A DNA stretch of 64,000 nucleotides from Branchiostoma floridae. Its lineage: Eukaryota; Chordata; Leptocardii; Amphioxiformes; Branchiostomatidae. Under the pieces are notes generated by a model. The model worked only from the letters and a program-made list of their open reading frames with translations, was not told where the DNA came from and made no database searches. Position numbers and translations under genes: made by a program. The DNA lies in assembly GCF_000003815.2 (NCBI RefSeq), contig NC_049988.1:23038470-23102469 (forward strand). The letters are read 5' to 3'. Shown here one piece after another: positions 1 to 8,722 of the stretch (the stretch's first letter is position 1; every line of letters starts with the position of its first letter).

Positions 1-205
1 TCCCCACATTCCCCACACATCACCTGCAGTGTATTTGGAAAGACGATAATCAAACTGGCATTTACATACTTCGAAATAGTCACACTGGTCACATTTTAGA
101 CTAGATTTGTGATACTTTTATGTTTATATATACACCTATGTTTTGACTTGTTGTGACCTGTACTTAGCTCGGTTGGGCAAAACTGTATAGGTCTTCATTC
201 ATTCA
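1..205 (-). pseudogene. Decayed zinc-finger unit downstream of ZnF1
   Basis: Reading the minus strand just beyond the ZnF1 stop, a K-type finger start (KCDQCDY) is still recognisable around 70-110. The following residues are scrambled and the finger histidines are not in register. A GECG-like remnant follows at about 1-20. This is a remnant of fingers that once continued the ZnF1 array. Nothing else is visible in this stretch. Confidence 0.5.
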
Positions 206-1804
206 TTAACATAGTTTTCCCGTGTGAGTTCTCATATGTTGGGATAACTGAGACTTCCGAGCTGTCCTGTACCCACACTCCCCACACATGTAGGGCTTGT
301 CACCGGTGTGAATGGCTAGATGTTTCTTCAAGTTGGACTTATATGCAGTAGAAAAGTCACACTGGTCACACTTGTAGGGTTTTTCACCGGTATGAGTTCT
401 CATATGTTCGGATAAGGTACACTTTCGAGCTGTCCCAAACCCGCACTCTCTACACATGTAGGGTTTCTCACCTGTGTGTTTGGCTAGATGTTGGTCGAAA
501 TGACATTTCCTTGCTGTAGAATAGTCACACTGGTCACACTTGTAGGGTTTTTCACCGGTGTGACTTTTCATATGTATGGATAAGGCAGATTTCTGGGCTG
601 TCCTATACCCACACTCCCCACACATGTGGGGTTTGTCACCGGTGTGTTTGGCTAGATGTCGGTCCAAAGTGGATTTCAGGGCAGCAGAATAGTCACACTG
701 GTCACACTTGTAGGGTTTTTCTCCTGTATGAGTTCTCATATGGTTGGCTAAATGAGACTTCTTAGCTGTCCTGTACCAACACTCCCCACATATGTAGGGT
801 TTATCTCCAGTATGTATGGCTAGATGTTGGTCCAAATTGCTTTTCTTTGCTGTAGAATAGTCACACTGGTCACACTTGTAGGGTTTCTCACCAGTATGAG
901 TTCTCATATGCATGGATAAGGCATATTTCTGAGCTGTCCTGTACCCACACTCCCTACACATGTGAGGCCTATCACCTGTGTGTATGGCTAGATGACAATC
1001 CAAAGTGGCCTTCACTGCAGCAGAATAGTCACACTGGTCACACTTGTAGGGTTTTTCTCCTGTATGAGTTCTCATATGTATGGATAATTTAGACTTCTGA
1101 GCTGTCCTGTATCCGCACTCCCCACACATGTGGGGTTTGTCGCCAGTGTGTATGGCTAGATGTCGGTTAAACATGGACTTATATGCAGCCGAAAAGTCAC
1201 ACTGGTCACACTTGAGTGGTTTTTCTCCTGTGTGTGTTCTCATGTGTACAGATAAGTGAGACTTTTGAGTTGCCCTGTACCCACACTCCCCACACATGTA
1301 GGGTTTATTACCAGTGTGTCTGGCTATATGCTGGTCCAAACTGTACTTCTGTGCAGCAGAATAGTCACACTGGTCACACTTGAATGGCTTTTCCCATGTG
1401 TGTGTTTTCATGTGTTGGGATAAGGCAGATTTCCAAGATGTCCTGTACCCACACTCGCCACACATGAAGGGTTTATCACCAGTGTGCTTGGCTAGATGTT
1501 GGTTCAAGTTGGAAAACTGAGCAGTAGAATAGTCACACTGGTAACACTTGAATGGTTTTTCCCCTGTATGTGTTCTCATGTGTTGAGATAAGTGAGACTC
1601 ACATGCTGCCCTGTACCCACATTCCATGCACATGTAGGGTTTCTCACCAGTTTTTGCTTTCGGTTGACTGGCCAAACTGGTTTTGCTCGCTGTTGGCTGG
1701 TCTTTGGTTTCACTTGTATCCCGGTCACCTAAAAATCCTGCAGGAGACCCATCATCGACGTTCTGGGGAACAGCAGTAGGAGACCCATCACCTTTCTCTG
1801 CCAT
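206..1804 (-). CDS. ZnF1: 17-finger C2H2 protein
   Basis: Predicted nuclear nucleic-acid-binding protein of 532 residues. A 56-residue Ser/Thr/Pro-rich leader with no recognisable KRAB, SCAN or BTB domain is followed by 17 contiguous C-x2-C-x12-H-x3-H fingers of exactly 28 residues. Two finger types alternate: [11 protein letters not shown] and YKCDQCDYSAA, joined by TGEKP or TGDKP linkers. The aromatic residue sits two positions after the second Cys, as in CTCF/REST-like fingers. The start at 1804 is chosen because an acceptor (TTTTCCATTAG) ends seven bases upstream, so Met codons further upstream are intronic. The reading frame ends HTGKLC-stop just after finger 17. DNA targets are unknown. 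The array is typical of lineage-specific ZnF expansions that evolve quickly at contact residues. Confidence 0.9.
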   Translation of the reverse strand: MAEKGDGSPTAVPQNVDDGSPAGFLGDRDTSETKDQPTASKTSLASQPKAKTGEKPYMCMECGYRAACESHLSQHMRTHTGEKPFKCYQCDYSTAQFSNLNQHLAKHTGDKPFMCGECGYRTSWKSALSQHMKTHTWEKPFKCDQCDYSAAQKYSLDQHIARHTGNKPYMCGECGYRATQKSHLSVHMRTHTGEKPLKCDQCDFSAAYKSMFNRHLAIHTGDKPHMCGECGYRTAQKSKLSIHMRTHTGEKPYKCDQCDYSAAVKATLDCHLAIHTGDRPHMCRECGYRTAQKYALSMHMRTHTGEKPYKCDQCDYSTAKKSNLDQHLAIHTGDKPYICGECWYRTAKKSHLANHMRTHTGEKPYKCDQCDYSAALKSTLDRHLAKHTGDKPHMCGECGYRTAQKSALSIHMKSHTGEKPYKCDQCDYSTARKCHFDQHLAKHTGEKPYMCRECGFGTARKCTLSEHMRTHTGEKPYKCDQCDFSTAYKSNLKKHLAIHTGDKPYMCGECGYRTARKSQLSQHMRTHTGKLC

Positions 1805-2385
1805 GTCGAACCTAATGGAAAAGAAAATCATTAGAAGACAAATAGTCCAAACAAAACTAGAAGATTGCGAGCAAATAAATAAGGTTAACCTTTACATGGT
1901 CTGGCCTATTAAGCTATTTACGGTAAGGTGATTTTTTTCTGATTGTTTTGCTTTGCAACTACAATATATATATATATCTATTGGTCCATCTTCTAACGAT
2001 ATTAAATTAATCCACCAATTATTTGTACAAAAAAGTAGCTCAGCGCTGGAGATAATGTAAGTCATAAATCAATTAATGTACCGTGGGGCGCGTCTCGCAG
2101 CGTTCGGCAAACTTGCGCCTTTTTCGGTGCAAACGTCAAACTGTGCTTGGCATCAAAACGCATCTTTAAGAATGGCAGTTACTCAATTCTTGATTTTATA
2201 ACAATAACTTAATTTTAGCGGTTTTCAATGGCCACCAGTAGACCGCAAAAGTTTCATTGTAGATAATTTTGATTACTCGAATCTACCCACTCCCCCTTCC
2301 TCTTCATGCAGCATTGTTACTGGTTTGGTCATGTTACGTACACTATGAGCTGTAGGTAATAACAAGAGGTTTGGAGATAAAATCT

Positions 2386-2975
2386 AGTGTGCGAGTGTAT
2401 GCAGAGTGTGCGAGTGTACGCAGAGTGTGCGAGTGTATGAAGAGTGTGTGCGTGTATGCAGAGTGTGCGTGTGTACGCAGAGTGTGCGAGTGTATGCAGA
2501 GTGTGTGCGTGTATGCAGAGTGTGCGTGTGTATGCAGAGTGCGCGCGTGTACGCAGAGTGTGCGAGTGTATGAAGAGTGTGCGAGTGTATGCAGAGTGTG
2601 CGAGTGTACGCAGAGTGTGCGAGTGTATGCAGAGTGCGATTGTATGCAGAGTGTGTGCGTGTCTGCAGAGTGTGCGTGTGTCTGCAGAGTGCGCGCGTGT
2701 CTGCAGAGTGTGCGTGTCTGCAGAGTGTGTGCATGTCTGCAGAGTGTGCGTGTGTCTGCAGAGTGTGCGCGTGTCTGCAGAGTGTGCGCATGTCTGCAGA
2801 GTGTGTGCATGTCTGCAGAGTGTGCGTGTGTCTGCAGAGTGTGCGTGTGTCTGCAGAGTGTGCGCATGTCTGCAGAGTGTGTGCGTGTCATGTACACACT
2901 TTGCATACATCCACACACTTTGCATACACCCACACACTTTGCATACACCCACACACTTTGCATACAAACTCATCC
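2386..2975. repeat. 19-bp minisatellite with an internal orientation switch
   Basis: About 26 units of a 19-mer of the type TGCAGAGTGTGCGAGTGTA, then after about 2888 four to five units of its reverse complement (CACACTTTGCATACACC type). Because 19 is not a multiple of three and the unit lacks stops, open frames appear in several frames on both strands with a 19-residue periodicity. These are not credible proteins. Confidence 0.9.
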
Positions 2976-3339
2976 CCTGCACGTTTTTCTAGACCTCCAT
3001 ATCTGTGACAGCAGCTTATCTTGTGGGTTGTTGTCGTTGTGTCCGCCATATTTAGTCGGCGGCTGTCAAGCGTACAGTACTTGTTTATTATTCATAAACA
3101 CATGCACTGCCGGTGTGTTTGTTATTACTATTCGGCATTTCATGTATTTTTCGGACTTTTATATATATCAAGCCGGTAAACTGCCGAGCCTTATTTTTAG
3201 AGGAAGGTCCCATGTGACAGGCTCGTTGCTTCTGCTTGGACTGTCACAGACGAGTCGGAAAGCAATAAAAGGACTATTTAGCCCCTTAGCACCTATTAGA
3301 TAGCGATTAGTGGACATTAAACAAGATAGCAACACTAGA

Positions 3340-3452
3340 CTCCGTGGATCGCGTGCTGTCCCCTAGCCGGCTTAAGTTCCCTGGCTGACTTACTCCTCTA
3401 TTTATTCCATTTCTACGATTTTCCGGCGATCTGGACTCTGGTAGAGACTAGA
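3340..3452. mobile_element. Diverged MITE relic
   Basis: The ends CTCCGTGGATCG and CGATCTGGACTCTGGTAGAG resemble the inverted ends of the intact MITE at 60500-60650, and the middle shares the order of GGCTTAAG/CCCCTAGC-like words. No target duplication is visible. The inverted counterpart is at 62105-62240. Confidence 0.4.
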
Positions 3453-4116
3453 TTTTAGCTCCAAACCTCTTGTGATTGCCTACAGCTCATAGCTAATCAC
3501 CCCTCATTTAAAAAGCGCCTCCCAATCCCATGGGTAAACTTGTACTTCATAGGCCATGTGAGAATCCGCACTCTAGGACTTGCCTCAGTTTATCCGCAAA
3601 TGCTAACATCGTGCGGTTTTCACCAGTATCTTAATGAGAAGTTTACCAAAACTTTGACATTAATCACTACTTGTTGACATTTGGAGAACTTAATCTATGT
3701 TGGCATAATTTCATAAGAGTAAATTTTCACGGGTCTGCCTGTGCCTCCCGCAATACAATAGACTCTCCAATGACCTAAATGACCCCAGCGGCACCTTGAG
3801 TAGAATTATCGGTCACCTGTTGGGTAGACTAGCCGTTTTAACACAATCTGTTTAGTCTTAGACAAAAAGAAACATAATCTGTATGGTCAATTCATTATTT
3901 GTTTGAAGAAGAAGTAAAACAAACTGAGCAAAAACAAATCACGTTTTTTCCTTTGTTGTCGTGAAGGTAAAGATGCCCCCTCCCCACTTCCATAATTTTT
4001 GTCAGCCCGAAAAACCTTACATTTCTGTCTAACGTTGCCCAAATACCATAGATATGACCTCTACCCCCTTCAGTTCATACCAATGCAGTCATGTCGTATG
4101 TATATCTCGTTCTTAC

Positions 4117-4270
4117 CTGCTTCCAGTGATGATTATTACCTCCGCACAATCCTCCTGCAAGCGTCTGTCTGGAGCAGCAAGGAGTGAAAGGTGACTGGTA
4201 CTGTGGGGTGAAAGGTCATTTGATACCTGCTTACCCATCATCGAAGGTTCCGCCTACACTATTAGGCAGG
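4117..4270 (-). promoter_or_regulatory. ZnF1 noncoding 5' exon and promoter
   Basis: On the minus strand the sequence ends CACTGGAAGCAG|GTAAGAACG, a strong splice donor. The same exon and donor are preserved upstream of all five ZnF loci here and in the inverted arm. Upstream are two T-extended GTGAAAGGT(C/G)A words that resemble nuclear-receptor half sites. The transcription start is unknown, so the upper limit is only the extent of conservation. Confidence 0.6.
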
Positions 4271-5087
4271 TACCCTGTATTTTTATCTGAATCTAGCAAC
4301 TTTGACTACTATCCGACAGCCTTTGGGGACTTTAATGTCTTTCTTTCTTTTCTTCCGTCTTTATTTCTTAGTGTTTCACAAGGTACGGCAATAACTAGAT
4401 GTTTACGTAGAGGGTGGGCCACCCAGGTTTGAGTGGGCAAATCTGTCCGGATATGCAGCGTGTGCAGTTCAGTAAAAATTTGGTGTGTTACACCATGATG
4501 TGGTTTACAAACAAATCCTCTCTGCTCGTCTTGAGCCATTCTTTCAAATATATATACTAACTAGTATGCAACATTATTGTGAAATATTTCTTTTAAAAAA
4601 TGACCTATGACCTTGTACGGCATATGGCCAAAACAATATTATGCATCTACCACACAAGAGACAATGGAATGGAATTTGTACTTTTTATTAAACTTCGTTA
4701 TGTTCACTAATCAGTTCTGTTCTTACATATCAACCATGACAGTTACCAAAACTTTCTTCACATGACAAGGCTCACTGCTTACATTTACAGATGCGATCGC
4801 AAACGAAAAGTATGTACATGTACAATGACTGTTTTATGGACATTTTACGATGCGGTTCTAGACGTAAAGGGGCGCATATAAACTACATGATGATTTGTCC
4901 ACTGTTATCTTGTCAGGGCAACATGTTTTGCATGTCGCCGTACAATAGTGCGAACCTACTTTACTGGCTTATTGTCAAATGTTGGAATTGGACGCCTGCA
5001 GTTTTCTTCTTACATGTATGTTGCATGCCAAATGACTTATGTTCTAGAGTATTAGCGTGATTTACCTAGTGATAGGTCGTCACACTT
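4271..5087 (-). other. 3' flank of ZnF2 with poly(A) signal
   Basis: This block, with variants at 15.3-16.0 and 40.4-41.0 kb, lies 3' of ZnF coding exons. An AATAAA on the minus strand (TTTATT at 4684-4689) is conserved in position and context in the other copies and is the likely polyadenylation signal. No open frame is convincing. Confidence 0.5.
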
Positions 5088-6074
5088 CTAGGGCTTTTCA
5101 CCGGTATGAGTCCTCATATGTCGAGATAAGGCTGACTTGTAAGCTGTCCTGTATCCACACTCCCCGCACATGTAGGGCTTGTCACCAGTGTGCTTTGCTA
5201 GATGACTGTCCAAGTGGGATTTTTGTGCAGCAGAATAGTCACACTGGTCACACTTGTAGGGTTTGTCACCGGTATGTGTTCTAATATGTCGGGATAAGTC
5301 AGACTTCAGAGCTGTGCTGTACTCACACTCCCCACACATGTAGGGCTTGTCACCAGTGTGTTTGGCTAGATGTTGGTCCAAACTGTCTTTTCGTGCGGCA
5401 GAATAGTCACACTGGTCACACTTGTAGGGTTTTTCACCGGTATGAGTTCTCATATGTTGGGATATATAAGACTTTATAGCTGTCCTGTACCCACACTCCC
5501 CACACATGTAGGGCTTGTCACCAGTATGATTTGCTAGATGACTGTCCAAGTGGGATTTTTGTGCAGCAGAATAGTCACACTGGTCACACTTGTATGGTTT
5601 GTCACCGGTATGTCTTCTAATATGTCGGGATAAGTCAGACTTCAGAACTGTCCTGTACCCACACTCCCCACACATGTAGGGCTTATCACCAGTGTGTTTG
5701 GCTAGATGTTGGTCCAAACTGCCTTTTCGTGCGGCAGAATAGTCACACTGTTCACACTTGTAGGGTTTTTCACCGGAATGAGCTCTCATATGTATGGATA
5801 AATGAGACTTCTTAGCTGTCCTGTACCCACACTACCCACACATAAAGGGCTTATCACCAGTATGCTTTGCTTGATGACTGTCCAAGTTGGATTTTTGTGC
5901 AGCAGAATAGTCACACTGGTTACATTTGTGGGGGTTTTCATCCGTGTTTGATTTCGGTTGACTGACCATATTCGTTTCGCTCGTTATTGGCTGGTCACAA
6001 AAAACTCCAGTAGGAGACCCATCGCCGAAGTTTTGGGGAACAGCAGTATGACACCTTTTACCTGCCTCTGCCAT
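5088..6074 (-). pseudogene. ZnF2: C2H2 zinc-finger pseudogene with nonsense codons
   Basis: Same gene type as ZnF1, with start MAEAG at 6074 after the usual acceptor. The leader is 48 residues and the first finger is K-type, so the initial M-type finger is missing. Finger 2 reads MCG-stop-CGY: codon 81, normally GAG in this motif, is TAG (5832-5834). The frame then continues without a shift through eight more clean fingers and ends GEKP-stop where a TAC tyrosine codon is expected. Downstream homology is lost within a few codons. With only these base changes the loss looks recent; an assembly error or polymorphic allele is possible. Start at an internal Met (5789) could still give an eight-finger protein. 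Confidence 0.8.
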
Positions 6075-6966
6075 GTCGAACCTAATGGAATAGAAAATCA
6101 TTAGAAAAAAGGAAATAGACCAATTAAAACTAGATCGTTTCAAGTAAACAATTAATGTTTACCTTAACATGTTTTATCCTAATAAAAGGTTGGGACATGT
6201 TATGGTATTGGATGGGAAATATTCTTACGCATTGCCACTGGTTCAAATTTCCACGCCTATTCTTCACTACTATTTGAGAAACTTAGAATTTTAGAAAACA
6301 AACAGTTTTCAACATGCCTTCTTAACAGCCCAATACAGAAACCATAGTCTACCCGATACCGTTGATGGTTTTCTTAATTTCCGACCTCAGTTCCACAATT
6401 ATCAAACTTGCAAAGTTCAAATCTTCACATTCCCCTGTTTAGAATGCCTTTGGCCCATATGAATGTAAAATACAAATGCATCAATGTTTGGAATGTTCTT
6501 CCTCCCTCCCCAAAAATTGTACGCCTCTGCTAAACTTAAAAACCTGTTAATGACCCCAGCGGCTTCTAGAGTAGATTGATGGGTCGCCTGTCGGGAAGAC
6601 TAGCTGTTTTTAACAGGACCTGTTTAGTCTTGCACAAACACATTCATAATCTAGCCCCTCAAGCTTTGTCCTGATACTTGCCACATGTAACCGAACACCA
6701 CAGGTTTTCTGCTACACCTTCAGTAACCATGGTGACAGCGGTCTGGCCAGTTCATAATTTGTTTGGAAACGATGAATAGGAAGTAGAAGAAATGCTTTTC
6801 TCCCTTTGTTTCCGTGAAGGTAAAGATGCCCCCCTCCCCACCCCCATTTTCGTCACCCCGAAAAGTCTTACAATTCTACCCAATGTGGCCCACATACCAT
6901 AGAAATGACCTCTACCCCTTTAGTTTATAATAACGCAGTCATGTTGTATGTATATCTCGTTCTTAC
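6075..6966 (-). other. First intron of ZnF2
   Basis: Short intron of about 0.9 kb matching parts of the ZnF3 and ZnF5 first introns (GGTTGGGACATGTTATGG near 6190; AATGACCCCAGCGGC near 6550). No gene seen. Confidence 0.6.
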
Positions 6967-7135
6967 CTGCTTCCAGTGACGATTATTACCTCCGCACAAT
7001 CCTCCTGCAAGCGTCTGTCTGGAGCAGCAAGGGGTGAAAGGTGACAGTTACGGTGGGGTGAAAGGTCAATTTAATGCCTGATTATACACATTCAGTGTGC
7101 AGCGCGTTCCGCCTACACTTCAAAGTAGCTGCCCT
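6967..7135 (-). promoter_or_regulatory. ZnF2 noncoding 5' exon and promoter
   Basis: Copy of the conserved ZnF 5' exon with intact donor GTAAGAACG and the GTGAAAGGT repeats. The promoter of this broken gene is therefore preserved and may still be transcribed. Confidence 0.55.
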
Positions 7136-7374
7136 TTATCATGCGACCTTTCTGGATTTTTCGTTCTTTCCTTTTCTTCCTCAGTAATAATCGTGTTTTC
7201 ACATAGCACGTAAATAATCAGTTGTCGACGTAATTGCATTTTATACATTGTTTGTCTTGTATTATATCAAGGAGCTTTTATCAGTTCCTTGATTATATTG
7301 GTAAGTGATAATGCAATGTGTCTCTTTATATGTTGTAAACAAGCTTGATAACTCGGTACTAGGGTCGCATTTTG

Positions 7375-8722
7375 GTTGTCTTTTTTACTTACTTACTTAT
7401 CCTCTTCGTCCCTGGTGAGACATAAGGCTATGACCTTCTTCCTCCAACTGGGTCGGTCCTGTGCTGCTGTCTGTACTGACTTCCAGGAGAGACCCATGGA
7501 CACCAGGTCATCTGACACTGTTCTCCTCCACGTGGTTTTGGGTCTTCCTCTTTTTCTTTTACCGTCAGGTCTCCAAGTTAGTGCAACTTTTGGAATTCTG
7601 TTGTCAGTCATTCTCAGAATGTGGCCAAGCCATTTTAACCGCCTGTGTGTAATTTCTGTAGTTATTCTTCCACATTCGGTTATTCGGTGCAGCTCTTCGT
7701 TTGTTATCTTGTTAGGCCAGAAGATGTTGCATATTTTCCTAAGACAGTTGTTGTGGAATGCGTCTACCTTCCTCATATCTGTCTTGGTGGCCCTCCAACT
7801 CTCAGCACCGTAGAGAAGGACTGATTTGACATTACTATTGTATAGCCTGATTTTGGTTTTGCGGCTGTATTGTTTGGACTTCCAAATGGTTTGCAGACGG
7901 CTGAAGGACGCCCTGGCTTTGTCGAGTCGGCTTTTAATGTCTTTCCGTGCACCATCCTGCGTACTCATCACACTTCCAAGGTAAGTGAAGACCCCTACGC
8001 TCTCCAGGACCTCTCCGTCTAAACTGATGGGAGGGGTTGTAGGAGTGTTTATGTACATAACTTGAGTCTTCTTTTTGTTAATGTACAGTCCAGTTTGTTT
8101 ACCCCTTTCGCTTAACCGGTCAGTCTTTTCCTGAAGAAGGGTACGCTTGGATGCTAAGACAGCCAAATCATCGGCAAAGTCAAGGTCCTCGAGGTACTTA
8201 GAAGGAGTCCATCTGATACCCCGTGGTCGGTCAGAAGTTGTTTCTTTCATTACCCAGTCAATAGTGATTAGGAACAGTATTGGCGAAAGAATGCACCCCT
8301 GCCTGACACCAGACCTGACAGGGAACGATTCGGACAGGCTGTTCTCTGTGATGACACTGCATTCAAAATGTTTGTAAAAGGTTTCTATTAAGGTAACTAT
8401 CTTGTGTGGAATACCATAAGCCCTCAGAATCTTCCAGAGGCTTTCCCTATGCACACTGTCAAATGCTTTCTGGAAGTCGATGAAGTTTATTAGCAGTGGG
8501 GAGTTCCATTCAATGCACTGTTCGATGATGTTCCTCAGTGCAAAGATTTGGTCCGAGCAGCCGCGGCCTTTTCGGAATCCTGCTTGTTCTTCCCTTAGTC
8601 TGGAGTCTATGGCACTGTCAATCCTTTTCAGGAGGATTCTGCAGAACACTTTACTGGGGATGGACAAAAGTGTTATACCCCTCCAGTTGTCGCAGTTACT
8701 AAGAACTGTTGTTGTCTTTTTT
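7375..8722 (-). mobile_element. 5'-truncated non-LTR retrotransposon (7387-8710) with 12-bp target duplication
   Basis: Both flanks carry GTTGTCTTTTTT (7375-7386 and 8711-8722). The 3' end on the minus strand is a short TAAG repeat rather than poly(A), and the ORF stop TAA lies within that repeat, so there is virtually no 3' UTR. Paralogous flanks near 20096 and 45315 lack the insertion. Tandem-repeat tails and minimal 3' UTRs are known in RTE-like clades, but the clade is not established here. Confidence 0.9.
7393..8667 (-). CDS. LINE reverse transcriptase, 5'-truncated
   Basis: A 424-residue frame (open further to 8710) covers the reverse-transcriptase palm and C-terminal region. Visible motifs: GFRKGRG (30-36), FIDFQKAFDSV (62-72), SGVRQGCILSP (119-129) and the catalytic FADD (164-167). 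The C-terminal part has RRLKWLGHILRM and a basic RGRPKTTWRR segment common to several LINE clades. The endonuclease domain is absent because the copy is truncated, so it cannot move on its own. There are no internal stops, which suggests a young insertion. The listed Met is internal and not a true start. Confidence 0.9.
   Translation of the reverse strand: MSIPSKVFCRILLKRIDSAIDSRLREEQAGFRKGRGCSDQIFALRNIIEQCIEWNSPLLINFIDFQKAFDSVHRESLWKILRAYGIPHKIVTLIETFYKHFECSVITENSLSESFPVRSGVRQGCILSPILFLITIDWVMKETTSDRPRGIRWTPSKYLEDLDFADDLAVLASKRTLLQEKTDRLSERGKQTGLYINKKKTQVMYINTPTTPPISLDGEVLESVGVFTYLGSVMSTQDGARKDIKSRLDKARASFSRLQTIWKSKQYSRKTKIRLYNSNVKSVLLYGAESWRATKTDMRKVDAFHNNCLRKICNIFWPNKITNEELHRITECGRITTEITHRRLKWLGHILRMTDNRIPKVALTWRPDGKRKRGRPKTTWRRTVSDDLVSMGLSWKSVQTAAQDRPSWRKKVIALCLTRDEEDK

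Larger units (their letters stand above)
2345..3492. repeat. Inverted-repeat-bounded block around a minisatellite
   Basis: About 40 bp at 2345-2386 (ATGAGCTGTAGG...) recurs as reverse complement at 3449-3492. The outer copy at 3465-3520 continues into sequence shared by other ZnF first introns (CACCCCTCAT), so one arm is ordinary intron and the other an inverted duplicate. Inside are the minisatellite, about 350 bp of unique sequence and a MITE relic at 3340-3452. The same arrangement occurs inverted at 62066-63352. Confidence 0.6.
1812..4116 (-). other. First intron of ZnF1
   Basis: Bounded by the acceptor before the ZnF1 coding exon and by a conserved donor (GCAG|GTAAGAACG). It contains the 19-bp minisatellite block, a short TA run near 1968 and, at about 3760-3860, a copy of the sequence found in every ZnF first intron (AATGACCCCAGCGGC). 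No coding sequence seen; long open frames across the minisatellite are artefacts of a stop-free repeat. Confidence 0.7.

Noticed and set aside
2386-2975. CRISPR-like array
   Set aside because: Units are contiguous 19-mers without spacers; eukaryotic context.
2329-3303. Long overlapping ORFs with HTLQT/AHSAD or CRVCAC repeats
   Set aside because: They arise in several frames on both strands from a stop-free 19-bp minisatellite; no splice or codon evidence. The same applies at 62572-63368.
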